A stretch of 64,000 bases of DNA from Flavobacteriaceae bacterium (GCA_025800395.1 JAOXRU010000503.1:34960-98959), one strand, 5' to 3'. Counted from the stretch's first letter, positions 44,165 through 53,016 are shown. Notes: generated from the letters alone by a model not told the origin. Translations and numbers: made by a program.

Positions 44165-45247
44165 ATGGGAAGAATACGACACAATTGGACCAAAGAAGAA
44201 ATACTCGAAATATACAATATGCCGTTTATGGACTTGCTGTATCGTGCTGCTACGGTACATAGAGAACAGCACGATCCTAATACGGTGCAAATAAGTACGC
44301 TAGTTTCTATAAAAACTGGTGGCTGTCCAGAAGACTGTGGCTATTGTCCACAGGCGGCAAGATACCATACCGATATTGAGGGCAACGATCTTATGGGTGT
44401 ACAGCAAGTAAAAGCGCAAGCACTTCGGGCAAAAGCTGGAGGAAGTTCACGTGTTTGCATGGGAGCTTCTTGGCGAAATGTAAAAGATGGTCCAGAGTTC
44501 GATCAGGTTTTGGAGATGGTACGTACCATTAATAAGCTAGATATGGAGGTTTGTTGTACCTTGGGGATGCTTACCGAGAATCAGGCAAAAAGACTAGCGG
44601 AAGCGGGCTTATATGCTTATAATCACAATCTCGATACTTCCGAAGAATATTATAAAGAGGTAATTTCTACTCGCGGGTACGAAGACCGCATAGAAACCAT
44701 TGCCAATGTGCGCAAAACCAATGTTACCGTTTGTAGTGGTGGTATTATAGGTATGGGGGAAGCTATTGAAGATCGTGCAGGTATGTTAGTCGCTTTATCT
44801 ACCTTGGATCCACAGCCCGAGTCGGTACCAATTAATGCACTAGTTTCGGTAGATGGTACTCCTATGGAAGATCAGGAAGAAGTGCCAATCTGGGAAATGA
44901 TACGTATGGTAGCAACTACACGTATTGTAATGCCCGAAACACAGGTTCGTTTATCTGCGGGGAGAACAAGTATGAGCAGAGAAGGGCAGGCGATGTGTTT
45001 CTTCGCTGGTGCAAATTCTATTTTTGCTGGCGATAAACTGCTTACCACTCCCAACCCAGATGTGAACGAGGATATGGCTATGTTTGAGATGTTGGGTTTA
45101 AAGACCGCGAAGCCGTTCTTAAAGCATGTGCATCCGCAGACCGTTGAGGCCGAAGATTCGGAATTTCAAAGTTTAGGAGAAAAGCCAAAATGGACACGTC
45201 CAGGGCATAAAATTGCAAGAAACGAAGCGGCACGCAAAAAGGCGTAA
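44165..45247 (+). CDS. bioB: biotin synthase
   Basis: A 360-residue radical SAM enzyme that inserts sulfur into dethiobiotin. The radical SAM cluster ligands are Cys54, Cys58 and Cys61 in TGGCPEDCGYCPQAARYH. SRVCMGASWR, CCTLGMLTE, YNHNLDTS and LSAGRTSMSREGQAMCFFAG, with the [2Fe-2S] ligands, are all present. It is about 20 kb from bioF-bioD-bioA. It stands alone after the channel gene and converges with recX, 3 nt apart. Confidence 0.97.
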   Translation: MGRIRHNWTKEEILEIYNMPFMDLLYRAATVHREQHDPNTVQISTLVSIKTGGCPEDCGYCPQAARYHTDIEGNDLMGVQQVKAQALRAKAGGSSRVCMGASWRNVKDGPEFDQVLEMVRTINKLDMEVCCTLGMLTENQAKRLAEAGLYAYNHNLDTSEEYYKEVISTRGYEDRIETIANVRKTNVTVCSGGIIGMGEAIEDRAGMLVALSTLDPQPESVPINALVSVDGTPMEDQEEVPIWEMIRMVATTRIVMPETQVRLSAGRTSMSREGQAMCFFAGANSIFAGDKLLTTPNPDVNEDMAMFEMLGLKTAKPFLKHVHPQTVEAEDSEFQSLGEKPKWTRPGHKIARNEAARKKA

Positions 45248-45250
45248 TAC

Positions 45251-45733
45251 CTATATATTGCCCAAGTTTTGTATTTCGGCATAAATAAGATGGGCTTCCC
45301 ATCCTCTGTACTGTAGATATTGAAAAAGCTTTTGTTTTTTCTGTGTCTGGCTGTAGGAGGCAGAAAGGCTACTCCATTTTTGTTGGCTGATGCTACGAAG
45401 TTTTTCCAAGTATTGCGGTTCATCAATCTGTTTTAGAGCCATGCATATGTTGTATTCGGATATTTGACGTCGTTTGAGTTCGTTTTTCAAACGATGTTTA
45501 CCCCAGTGTTTTTGGTTGAATTTACTCCGCACATACACCTCTGCAAAACGAGTTTCGTTGAGAAAATTATGTTGAATAAGATGCGCTATAATATGATCTA
45601 TAGCTTGAGGAATCATATGCATGCTCTTGAGCTTGCGCTGTACTTCCTCGTGGCAACGCTCCTGATAGGCACAGAAGTTTTCTAACCTACGTGTGGCTTC
45701 ATCTACAGTATATATTTTTTTTGGCTGCTGCAT
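45251..45733 (-). CDS. recX: RecX-like regulator of RecA
   Basis: About 160 residues from the ATG at 45733 (MQQPKKIYTVDEATRRLENF); a longer frame to 45778 adds residues unlike the family. Three-helix RecX repeats are visible (CHEEVQRKLKSMHMIPQAID, FNQKHWGKHRLKNELKRRQI, KLFQYLQYRGWEAHLIYAEI). RecX binds RecA filaments and limits recombination activity. It is a single gene between bioB and a long repeat-containing intergenic region. Confidence 0.88.
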   Translation of the reverse strand: MQQPKKIYTVDEATRRLENFCAYQERCHEEVQRKLKSMHMIPQAIDHIIAHLIQHNFLNETRFAEVYVRSKFNQKHWGKHRLKNELKRRQISEYNICMALKQIDEPQYLEKLRSISQQKWSSLSASYSQTQKKQKLFQYLQYRGWEAHLIYAEIQNLGNI

Positions 45734-45845
45734 TGGTCGGCAAAGATACATGCATTTTTCCTTAATGAAAATTTTCATTCTGCACCGATTTTGGGAGTAT
45801 AAGAAGCAATCTTTATTTTTTATGGCTTTAATTTGTGGGAGAAGT

Positions 45846-45945
45846 ATTATGCCATTTCTAATTCAAAATCCCCCCAATTAACAGCCCTTTTATCCTTTCT
45901 ATTTCAACAAATCCCAAATAATATTAGAAAATCTATTTTGTCTCG
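45846..45945 (-). repeat. dispersed repeat family 2, copy 2
   Basis: Read on the minus strand it gives TAGATTTTCTAAT, GGGATTTGTTGAAATAGAAA, AAAAGGGCTGTTAATTGGGG and TTAGAAATGGCATAA. It aligns over about 95 bp with 19123-19213. Only one end carries the TTTTAAACTAGAAATGG-like border. Non-coding. Confidence 0.75.
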
Positions 45946-45955
45946 AAATTGCTTC

Positions 45956-46030
45956 AAAAACAAGAAGCTGCGCTGCTTTTTGCTTTAACCATAGCGGTGC
46001 TATGCGGAAAGCAATAAAGCACTTGTTTTT
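45956..46030. other. nested inverted repeats, possible structured RNA
   Basis: Three nested stems can form: AAAAACAAG (45956-45964) with CTTGTTTTT (46022-46030), TGCTTT (45981-45986) with AAAGCA (46008-46013), and CATAGC (45990-45995) with GCTATG (45999-46004). It lies directly beside repeat family 2 and has no open frame. It could be part of a mobile element or a small RNA. Confidence 0.5.
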
Positions 46031-46287
46031 ATTGCACTTTCAACCCTCATAACGAAGTTCTAATATTATTCGGGATAAAAAGAAACCGTAGCTGAGGCTA
46101 TGCTTGGTTTTTCTTCTTTATATATAGCTATATAAACATAAAATACCAGGTATCTTTTGCGTAAAAAAACAAATTTTTGTCTCGAACTTTGTCTTTTTAC
46201 TTTTAAAATCTACTATGGTTCCTGCACGAATCCTTTCGTGTGGTGGCATTTTGCGTTAGGTATTACTTTTTTGCAGAAACAAAAAAA
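46031..46287. other. intergenic, no gene
   Basis: No coding sequence is apparent. It holds further short inverted repeats (AAGAAACC...GGTTTTTCTT around 46081-46116 and TATATAGCTATATA near 46122-46135) and AT-rich sequence. Confidence 0.5.
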
Positions 46288-46310
46288 GCCATCCCGATAA
46301 AGGGATAGCT
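46288..46310 (-). terminator. RNase G gene terminator
   Basis: On the minus strand AGCTATCCC / GGGATGGCT (one G-T pair) with a 5-nt loop is followed by seven T residues (A-run 46281-46287 on the plus strand), just after the stop codon. Confidence 0.88.
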
Positions 46311-46316
46311 TTTTGT

Positions 46317-47858
46317 TTATAAATTTTTACCGTTTTTGTTTTTAAAGCGGTATTGTAAATATGTGTAAGCATCTCTAGGCTGAATCTTGATCCATCGCTT
46401 GTGTTCTAGGAACCAATTGAAACGAATGGAAGGAATGCCTTTGGTTAAATAAGCAGCAATAAAAGGGTGTATATTTAGCGTAATTCCCTTGCTGTTTTTA
46501 TTGCTTTTTAAAATTCTGTCCAGATCTGTCTTTATTTTTTGTATTAAAACAATAGGAGCTTCTACCTCTCCTGCACCATTGGGGTTTTGTTCCATGGTTT
46601 TAATACTTACTTCTGGACGTACGCGTTGTCTCGTAATTTGTATAAGGCCAAATTTACTTGGTGGAAGAATTTTGTGTTTTGCCCGATCGTCTTTCATCTC
46701 TTCTTTGAGATGGGCAAAAAGGTTGTTTCTGTTTTTGGGATTAGTCATATCGATAAAATCGACTACGATAATTCCTCCCATATCCCTCAATCGCAATTGT
46801 CTTGCGATTTCTGTAGCAGCCAATAGATTGACTTCTAGAGCAGTATCTTCTTGCGATTTTGCCTTGTTGGAGCGATTTCCGCTATTTACATCGATAACAT
46901 GCAGGGCTTCTGTATGTTCGATCACCAAGTAGGCACCTTTTTGCATAGATGCGGTTCTTCCAAAGGAAGTTTTAATCTGTCTTTCGATTCCAAATTTCTC
47001 AAAAATTGGAGCGTTGGACTTATACAGTTTTACTATATTTTCTTTATGAGGTGCGATTTCATTCAGGTAATCTTTTACCTGGTAGTACATGTTTTCGTCA
47101 TCTACGTGTATACCTGTAAATGTATCGTTGAATACATCTCTAAGAATAGAGGCGGCTCTATTCATTTCGTTGAGTACACGCGAAGGATGCGATGCCTTGT
47201 ACAATACTTTACACATTCCATTCCACTTCTGAATGAGGTTGTGTAAATCCTTATCTAGTTCAGCAACTTTTTTGTCTTCTGCTACTGTGCGTATGATCAC
47301 GCCAAACCCTTTGGGTTTGATGCTTTTCACGAGTCTTTTTAAACGGTCTTTTTCTTCTTTGCTTTCGATTTTTTGAGAAACCGAAACTCGGGAGGAGAAA
47401 GGGACCAATACCAAATATCTTCCAGCTATAGATAGCTCAGAGCTAATACGCGGACCTTTGGTAGAAATAGGCTCTTTTACAATTTGCACCAATATAGATT
47501 GGTTGGCTTTTATTACATCTGTAATACGCCCATTTTTATCTATATCTTCTTCAAATGGAAAGTTTTTAAGACTGTAGTCTTTGAGTTTACCTGTGCTTAC
47601 ACGTTTTATGAATTTCAACATAGACGCCAATTGTGGTCCCAAATCGTGATAATGCAAAAAAGCATCTTTTTCGTAGCCAACATTTACAAATGCAGCATTG
47701 AGGCCAGTGACTGGTTTACGGATTTTTGCAAGCATGATATCACCTACATTAAAGCCGTTTTTATCTTCGTCTTTGTGTAATTCAATTAGTTTTCCATCTT
47801 TTAGTAAGGCAAAGTCGACATCAGAGGAACTAGATCGAATAATGAGTTCTTTATTCAC
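46317..47858 (-). CDS. rng: ribonuclease E/G family protein
   Basis: About 513 residues from the GTG at 47858 (NKELIIRSSSSDVDFALLKD), where the flavobacterial family begins; a TTG at 47888 would add ten residues. It has an N-terminal S1-like domain (VGDIMLAKIRKPVTGLNAAF, VNVGYEKDAFLHYHDLGP), a 5' sensor/RNase H-like part and the catalytic DNase I-like segment with the Mg-binding aspartates (LHVIDVNSGNRSN and GGIIVVDFIDM). It cleaves single-stranded RNA 5' ends and 16S rRNA precursors. The Zn-link Cys pair of RNase E is not seen. It lies downstream of a small basic protein and HU on the same strand. Confidence 0.93.
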   Translation of the reverse strand: MNKELIIRSSSSDVDFALLKDGKLIELHKDEDKNGFNVGDIMLAKIRKPVTGLNAAFVNVGYEKDAFLHYHDLGPQLASMLKFIKRVSTGKLKDYSLKNFPFEEDIDKNGRITDVIKANQSILVQIVKEPISTKGPRISSELSIAGRYLVLVPFSSRVSVSQKIESKEEKDRLKRLVKSIKPKGFGVIIRTVAEDKKVAELDKDLHNLIQKWNGMCKVLYKASHPSRVLNEMNRAASILRDVFNDTFTGIHVDDENMYYQVKDYLNEIAPHKENIVKLYKSNAPIFEKFGIERQIKTSFGRTASMQKGAYLVIEHTEALHVIDVNSGNRSNKAKSQEDTALEVNLLAATEIARQLRLRDMGGIIVVDFIDMTNPKNRNNLFAHLKEEMKDDRAKHKILPPSKFGLIQITRQRVRPEVSIKTMEQNPNGAGEVEAPIVLIQKIKTDLDRILKSNKNSKGITLNIHPFIAAYLTKGIPSIRFNWFLEHKRWIKIQPRDAYTYLQYRFKNKNGKNL

Positions 47859-47979
47859 TCCGAATCTAAATTTGTATCTATCCGCCAAGGGCGGACAAAT
47901 GGATTAAACATTTTTTTTCACAGGTGTAATACCCGTCGAAGTACTGTTTGGTACTTCTATGTCAATGAACTTTTTAAAA

Positions 47980-48009
47980 AGAAAAAGTAGTGCTGAGACT
48001 ACTTTTTCT
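47980..48009 (-). terminator. terminator overlapping the small basic gene's stop codon
   Basis: AGAAAAAGTAGT and ACTACTTTTTCT form a perfect 12-bp stem with a 6-nt loop. On the minus strand the stop codon TAG lies in the first arm, and T-rich sequence follows. Confidence 0.75.
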
Positions 48010-48088
48010 TATGGCGGTTAGCTCTTCGGCGTTTCTTACGCTTGTGCGTGGCCACCTTGTGTCTTTTACGTTTTTTACCACTTGGCAT
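47999..48088 (-). CDS. 29-residue highly basic protein
   Basis: A very short frame starting at ATG 48088: MPSGKKRKRHKVATHKRKK, then RRRANRHKKK and stop. Two thirds of the residues are Lys, Arg or His. The same kind of short protein next to HU and RNase G genes is familiar from other Bacteroidota and is often missed in annotation because of its length. The composition suggests rRNA binding, possibly as a small ribosomal protein. I cannot identify which one. A hairpin terminator overlaps its stop codon. Confidence 0.75.
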   Translation of the reverse strand: MPSGKKRKRHKVATHKRKKRRRANRHKKK

Positions 48089-48116
48089 ATACGGTGTTCG
48101 TTTTAAAAATTAATAC

Positions 48117-48410
48117 TTATTTTTTTACAGGAACGTTGCTTTTAACACCTTCTACAAATACCTTCGCTGGCTTAAATGCCGGAATATTGTGCGCCGGAAT
48201 TTTTATAGTAGTGTTTTTTGAGATGTTTCTTCCGGTTTTTTCGGCTCTAGTTTTAACAATAAAACTTCCAAAACCACGAAGATACACGTTGCTTCCTCCC
48301 TCAAGAGAGTTTTTAACTTCGTCCATGAAAGATTCTACAGTTGCCTGTACATCTCCTTTTTCCATCCCTAACTTCTCGGATATTTTAGCTACCAAATCTG
48401 CTTTCGTCAT
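48117..48410 (-). CDS. HU-family DNA-binding protein
   Basis: A 97-residue histone-like protein. The dimerisation helices (TKADLVAKISEKLGMEKGDV) are followed by the beta-arm region (VYLRGFGSFIVKTRAEKTGR, NISKNTTIKIPAHNIPAFKP). The tip carries IPAHNIPAFKP with Pro at the intercalation site, as in HU. It compacts and bends DNA in the nucleoid. It is divergent from mutY and followed on the same strand by the 29-residue basic gene. Confidence 0.96.
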   Translation of the reverse strand: MTKADLVAKISEKLGMEKGDVQATVESFMDEVKNSLEGGSNVYLRGFGSFIVKTRAEKTGRNISKNTTIKIPAHNIPAFKPAKVFVEGVKSNVPVKK

Positions 48411-48459
48411 TGTTTTCTATTTGTTAATTGCTATTTTTTAAATTTTCTAAAAAGGGAAG

Positions 48460-48467
48460 CAAATATA
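48460..48467 (-). promoter_or_regulatory. -7 box of the HU gene
   Basis: On the minus strand TATATTTG followed by CTTCCC fits TAnnTTTG and lies about 50 nt upstream of the start codon. Confidence 0.65.
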
Positions 48468-48541
48468 TGCAAATTATTGAACATCTTTGTCTTTCCACTA
48501 TTTAATTTTGCATTTTGATGTCTGAAAAGATTAGCGCAAGT

Positions 48542-49591
48542 ATGAAAAATAAATATTTTACTACAAAAATAGTAAAATGGTATATATTGAATAAAAGAAA
48601 TTTGCCATGGCGTGTAAGTAAGTTGCCATATCGGATTTGGTTGTCGGAGATTATATTGCAGCAAACCAAAGTCGATCAGGGACTTCCTTATTATAATCGG
48701 TTTGTAGAAGCTTATCCAGAGGTGGAGGATCTTGCTGGAGCGAGCGAAGAAGAGGTTCTAAAAAATTGGCAAGGGCTTGGATATTATTCTCGTGCTCGAA
48801 ATTTGCACGCTACTGCCAAATATGTGCATGAAGAGTTGGGTGGTGAGTTTCCCAATACGTATAAGGGTCTCTTGCTTCTAAAGGGAGTTGGAGATTATAC
48901 AGCTAGTGCGATTGCTTCTTTTTGTTTTGGAGAGCCACAAGCGGTGCTCGACGGCAATGTTTTTAGGGTTTTGGGACGATATTTTGGTGTAGATCATCCC
49001 CAAAACACTACTGCGGGAAGAAAAATCTTTAAGGAATTGGCTATGCAAATGTTAGATGAGGGAGATTCTGCAACCTATAATCAGGCTATAATGGAGTTTG
49101 GTGCATTGCAGTGTAAGCCCAAAAATCCCAATTGTGCAGTTTGTGTACTATCCGATTCTTGTTTTTCCTTTTCCAAGGGTGTTGTGGCGCAATATCCGTT
49201 AAAACAAAAAAAGAAGAAGCCTAAGAAGGCTTATTTTGAATACATAGTTGTGCAAGATAGTGAGGGGCAATATTGGTTTGAAGCTCGCAGGGGTAAAGGT
49301 ATTTGGGAAGGCTTATACGAATTTCCGCTACTTCAGTTTGAACAAACACCCAGTCGGGAGCACCTCTTGGAGTGCATAAAAGAAGAATATCCTTGGGACA
49401 TCGATATCGCTAGTTTTGTGACTTTGGTAGAAGCGCCTGTAGTGCATAAGCTTACACACAAGACGCTTATATGTAGATTTTGGAAATTGCAGTTGCACAA
49501 TCGACTTGCCGGAGGCAAAAGTTTGGATGTCATCAAAAAGTTGCCTACTTCTGTATTAATTGCTAAATTTATAGAGCAACAATTGAATTAA
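48542..49591 (+). CDS. mutY: A/G-specific adenine glycosylase
   Basis: About 349 residues from ATG 48542 (MKNKYFTTKIVKWYILNKRN); an ATG at 48518 is also possible. The HhH-GPD domain (~10-215) has LSEIILQQTKVDQGLPYY, LLKGVGDYTASAIASFCFG, and the catalytic Asp in VLDGNVFRVLGRY. The [4Fe-4S] ligands follow in CKPKNPNCAVCVLSDSC. A C-terminal NUDIX-like domain (~230-345) recognises 8-oxoG. It removes A opposite 8-oxoG. The order mutY-ssb-gldE-gldD is the usual one in gliding flavobacteria. Confidence 0.95.
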   Translation: MKNKYFTTKIVKWYILNKRNLPWRVSKLPYRIWLSEIILQQTKVDQGLPYYNRFVEAYPEVEDLAGASEEEVLKNWQGLGYYSRARNLHATAKYVHEELGGEFPNTYKGLLLLKGVGDYTASAIASFCFGEPQAVLDGNVFRVLGRYFGVDHPQNTTAGRKIFKELAMQMLDEGDSATYNQAIMEFGALQCKPKNPNCAVCVLSDSCFSFSKGVVAQYPLKQKKKKPKKAYFEYIVVQDSEGQYWFEARRGKGIWEGLYEFPLLQFEQTPSREHLLECIKEEYPWDIDIASFVTLVEAPVVHKLTHKTLICRFWKLQLHNRLAGGKSLDVIKKLPTSVLIAKFIEQQLN

Positions 49592-49611
49592 GTATTAATT
49601 TATTACTTTTG
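49583..49611 (+). promoter_or_regulatory. ssb promoter
   Basis: TTG (49583-49585) and TACTTTTG (49604-49611) are separated by 18 bp, matching the Bacteroidota TTG-N~19-TAnnTTTG promoter. The -33 element overlaps the last codons of mutY. Confidence 0.7.
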
Positions 49612-49629
49612 ATAATCTAGAAATTTGAT

Positions 49630-50103
49630 ATGAGTGGAACTTTAAATAAAGTCATGTTGATTGGTCATTTGGGAGACGATGTGAAATTGCATTATTTCGA
49701 TGACAGAAATTGTATAGGAAGGTTTCCATTGGCAACCAATGAGACGTATACGAGTAAGCAGACTGGAGAGCGGGTGTCCAATACCGAGTGGCACAATATT
49801 GTATTGCGCAACAAGGCGGCCGAAATATGTGAAAAATACCTTAGCAAAGGAGACAAGGTATATATAGAGGGGCGTTTGAAAACTAGGCAATGGCAAGGAG
49901 AAGATGGTGCAACTAGGTATTCTACGGAAATACATGTAACAGATTTCACTTTTTTGTCTAACAAGACGGATGGAGCGATGCCTGCTGCTGGTAGTGCTGC
50001 CCCTGCCCAGACAAATCCTACTAGTGCGCCAAGCACTTCACCTACCGATAATGCATCTAGTCCCAATACTGAAGCAGCAGAGGAAGATGACTTACCATTT
50101 TAG
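49630..50103 (+). CDS. ssb: single-stranded DNA-binding protein
   Basis: A 157-residue SSB. The OB fold covers residues ~1-110 (LNKVMLIGHLGDDVKLHYFD, WHNIVLRNKAAEICEKYLSK, VYIEGRLKTRQWQ). A Pro/Ala/Ser/Thr-rich linker leads to the acidic tip EEDDLPF that docks repair and replication proteins. It has its own promoter and lies directly before gldE. Confidence 0.96.
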   Translation: MSGTLNKVMLIGHLGDDVKLHYFDDRNCIGRFPLATNETYTSKQTGERVSNTEWHNIVLRNKAAEICEKYLSKGDKVYIEGRLKTRQWQGEDGATRYSTEIHVTDFTFLSNKTDGAMPAAGSAAPAQTNPTSAPSTSPTDNASSPNTEAAEEDDLPF

Positions 50104-50124
50104 TAGAACTTAATTTAAGACAGA

Positions 50125-51438
50125 TTGGATCCGGATCCTTATCCCTTATCGATTTTATTTGTTGGCTACGATAGCTGGTTCTACATACAAATAGCAGTTC
50201 TGCTGTTGTTGTTGTTTTGTTCTGCTTTGATTTCTGGGGCAGAGGTTGCTTTTTTTTCCCTTCGTTCTGTGGATATTGCGTCATTGGAAGAAGAAAACAC
50301 CTCTATAGGTAAAACCATTTTGAAGCTTTTGGCACAGCCCAAAAAACTGCTAGCAACCATATTAGTGGCCAACAATTTCATCAATATAGCCATTGTACTT
50401 TTATTTGCCTCATTGGGCGAATTGCTCTTTTCGGGCATAGCCATTTCCTGGTTGCGTATCGTGGTGGAAATCGGAGTGGTTACCTTTCTGATCTTGCTTT
50501 TTGGAGAGATACTTCCCAAGATATATGCCAATAGAAACAGTGTGCTGTTTTCTAGTTTTATGGCTTATCCGCTACATATTACCTCTATATTGCTTACGCC
50601 AGTTAGCAACCCGATGCAGGCTTTTACCAATTGGATCAACAACAAGTTTGGTCGTCAAAGATCCAATCTTTCTGTAGACCAGTTGTCTCAGGCTTTGGAG
50701 TTGACTTCCAAGGGAGACACTACCAAAGAGGAGCAAAAAATGCTAGAAGGAATAGTGACCTTTGGAAGTACAGAAGCGCGACAAGTGATGTGCCCTCGCA
50801 TCGATATGTTTGCTTTGGAGGATGTTACTCCCTTTAAAGAGGTGTTGGAGCAGATAAAACAACGCGGGTATTCGCGTATACCAGTATATCAAGACAGTGC
50901 GGATAGTATAATTGGAGTGCTGCATGTAAAAGATTTGTTGCCACATTTGGAGAAAAGTACCTTTGATTGGTCTGCCTTAAAGAGCGAGCCATTTTTTGTG
51001 CCAGAAAACAAAAAATTGGATGATCTATTGTTGGAGTTCAAAGAACAAAAGAAACATGTAGCCATAGTGGTAGATGAATACGGAGGGACTTCGGGCTTGG
51101 TTACTCTAGAAGATATCATAGAAGAAATCGTTGGCGATATTAGCGATGAATTTGACGATGAGGACTTGGTGTACTCCAAGCTAGATGATTTTAATTTTAT
51201 TTTTGAAGGAAAAACAGCCTTGCGAGATTTTTACAAGGTTATTCGATTGGAGGACGATAGTGTTTTTGAGGACCAAAAAGGCGAAGCAGAATCTTTGGCA
51301 GGCTTGGTTTTGGAAATTGCTGGGAGTTTTCCTAAGATAGGAGATAAAGTGCTTTTTGATGCTTATATGTTTCAGGTAGAAGCCATGGATAAAAGAAGAA
51401 TTAAACAAATAAAAGTGACCTTACCAAATGAAGAATAG
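50125..51438 (+). CDS. gldE: gliding motility-associated CNNM/HlyC-CorC protein GldE
   Basis: A 437-residue membrane protein beginning at TTG 50125 (MDPDPYPLSILFVGYDSWF). This start matches the family N-terminus even though no ATG is available. A DUF21/CNNM domain with four helices (~20-200, LISGAEVAFFSLRSVDIASL) is followed by two CBS domains (~215-345, MFALEDVTPFKEVLEQIKQR; VVDEYGGTSGLVTLEDIIEE) and a CorC/HlyC C-terminal domain. GldE resembles GldD's partner in Flavobacterium johnsoniae and supports GldD function. It overlaps gldD by 11 bp. Confidence 0.93.
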   Translation: MDPDPYPLSILFVGYDSWFYIQIAVLLLLLFCSALISGAEVAFFSLRSVDIASLEEENTSIGKTILKLLAQPKKLLATILVANNFINIAIVLLFASLGELLFSGIAISWLRIVVEIGVVTFLILLFGEILPKIYANRNSVLFSSFMAYPLHITSILLTPVSNPMQAFTNWINNKFGRQRSNLSVDQLSQALELTSKGDTTKEEQKMLEGIVTFGSTEARQVMCPRIDMFALEDVTPFKEVLEQIKQRGYSRIPVYQDSADSIIGVLHVKDLLPHLEKSTFDWSALKSEPFFVPENKKLDDLLLEFKEQKKHVAIVVDEYGGTSGLVTLEDIIEEIVGDISDEFDDEDLVYSKLDDFNFIFEGKTALRDFYKVIRLEDDSVFEDQKGEAESLAGLVLEIAGSFPKIGDKVLFDAYMFQVEAMDKRRIKQIKVTLPNEE

Positions 51439-51991
51439 TGCCCTATTTATTTTTGTGTTATGTGTTTTTATGTGGGCTTGTGGAGATGCTCCAGTACCCA
51501 AACCCAAAGCGCAGTTGCGATTGGAGTATCCTCAAGTAGCATATTTAGAATACGACAGTGGCTGTAATTATAGTTTTGTGAAAAATCAATTAGCAGAGAT
51601 AAAAAAGGTGAATTCTTGTAATATCAATATTCACTATAAGGATATGAAAGGCACTATTTTTTTGACTTACAAGAAGGTGGATAACAATTTGCGAGAATTG
51701 CTAGTAGATGCGCAAAAAATTACATTTGAACACAGTGCAAAGGCCGATGGTTTTGTGCCGCATCCGTTTGCGAATAAGGAAAATAAGGTGTATGGGGTGC
51801 TTTATGAAGTAGAAGGAGATGCTGCCTCTCAGGCACAATTTTATGTTACCGATAGTCTGAAGCACTTCCTTTCGGGGTCTTTGTATTTTTATCGCAAGCC
51901 CAATTATGATTCCATACTTCCTGCGGCTGCCTATTTAAAAAACGATATGCGAACGCTCATGGAATCTATTACTTGGAAGGAAATGAAATAA
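51428..51991 (+). CDS. gldD: gliding motility lipoprotein GldD
   Basis: A 187-residue lipoprotein with signal and lipobox (FVLCVFMWACGD, Cys ~18). The mature part has the GldD signatures PKPKAQLRLEYPQVAYLEY, INIHYKDMKGTIFLTY and KITFEHSAKAD...FVPHPF. GldD is required for gliding motility and type IX secretion in Flavobacterium johnsoniae. Its coupling to gldE by overlap is conserved. Confidence 0.95.
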   Translation: MKNSALFIFVLCVFMWACGDAPVPKPKAQLRLEYPQVAYLEYDSGCNYSFVKNQLAEIKKVNSCNINIHYKDMKGTIFLTYKKVDNNLRELLVDAQKITFEHSAKADGFVPHPFANKENKVYGVLYEVEGDAASQAQFYVTDSLKHFLSGSLYFYRKPNYDSILPAAAYLKNDMRTLMESITWKEMK

Positions 51992-52000
51992 GTTAGAAGC

Positions 52001-52879
52001 ATGTCCAACGCAGCAAGGAAATGGGTGTATCTTATTATATTGGCGCTCATTTGGGGTTCCTCTTTTATACTGATAAAAAAATCTCTGATTGGATTGACAC
52101 CATATCAAGTAGGGAGTTTACGAATTATATTCACTACCCTTTTTTTATTACCATTTGGAGTAAAAGGAAGTTTAAGAATAAAAAGAAGAGATTGGAGTTG
52201 GATAGCGATAGTTGCATTTTTAAGTTCATTTATTCCGCCTATCTTTTTTGCATTGGCACAAACAGAAATTGATAGCGCAGTAACCTCTATTTTTAATTCC
52301 CTTACCCCGCTAAATACTGCGCTAATGGGGGTGCTCTTGTTTGGATTTACAGTTACTAAAAAACAAACTGCTGGGGTATTACTCGCCTTGTTTGGAGCTG
52401 TGGTTTTAATAGCTGCTGGAGCAGAACTCCGGCAAGATCAGAATTATTGGTATGTTGGTTTTATAATTACCTCTTCTATTTTATATGCCTTTAATATCAA
52501 TGTGGTAAAAAAACATTTGTTGCATATCCGTCCTTTAATATTAACAACAGCTAGTTTTATGGTTATTTTTCCACCAGCATTTGTTTTGTTGTATTATACT
52601 GGTTTTTTTGAGTCTATTGCATCCGATACCGCTATGCAAAAGGCCTTATGGTATATTGCAGTTTTGGCATTGTTTGGCACAGCTTTCTCCAAGGTGTTGT
52701 TTAATAAAATGGTACAGATTGCTAGTCCAGTATTTGCTTCTTCAGTAACCTATCTAATACCCATAATAGCTGTGATATGGGGTGTTTTAGACGGAGAGCA
52801 ACTTAGTATTTGGCAAATAGGAGGTGGTTTTATTATACTTATAGGCGTGTTTTTGGTCCACCGAAAAGAAAACTCTTAA
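52001..52879 (+). CDS. DMT-superfamily (EamA) permease
   Basis: A 292-residue membrane protein with ten helices in two EamA repeats (residues ~8-135, LIWGSSFILIKKSLIGLTPY; and ~150-285, VTYLIPIIAVIWGVLDGEQL). It is likely an exporter of metabolites or amino acids; the substrate cannot be predicted. It follows gldD by 9 nt and may be transcribed with it. A GC-rich repeat begins 6 nt after its stop codon. Confidence 0.9.
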   Translation: MSNAARKWVYLIILALIWGSSFILIKKSLIGLTPYQVGSLRIIFTTLFLLPFGVKGSLRIKRRDWSWIAIVAFLSSFIPPIFFALAQTEIDSAVTSIFNSLTPLNTALMGVLLFGFTVTKKQTAGVLLALFGAVVLIAAGAELRQDQNYWYVGFIITSSILYAFNINVVKKHLLHIRPLILTTASFMVIFPPAFVLLYYTGFFESIASDTAMQKALWYIAVLALFGTAFSKVLFNKMVQIASPVFASSVTYLIPIIAVIWGVLDGEQLSIWQIGGGFIILIGVFLVHRKENS

Positions 52880-52884
52880 TTATT

Positions 52885-53016
52885 TGGGCGCTTTGCCATT
52901 CCCTGCGTCCATGGCAACCAGGCTATTCGCTATATCTTTTTTGGTTTGGGTCTCTGCCACCCACCCACCCACGACCCCCATCCCAAAAAAGGATGCCGCT
53001 ACTATCCTTAGCGCAA
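52885..53016 (-). repeat. GC-rich flavobacterial intergenic repeat, copy 2
   Basis: On the minus strand it reads AAGGATAGTAGCGGCATCC, T-run, then GATATAGCGAATAGCCTGG and TTGCCATGGACGCAGGG. This is the same unit as 11985-12145. A run of CCCACC repeats interrupts the middle (52967-52980). It lies immediately downstream of the DMT permease gene. Confidence 0.8.

Noticed and set aside
50125..50145. GGATCCGGATCC at the start of gldE, looking like a cloning site
   Set aside because: The codons match the conserved GldE N-terminus (Asp-Pro-Asp-Pro) and the flanking sequence is continuous with the ssb-gldE arrangement.
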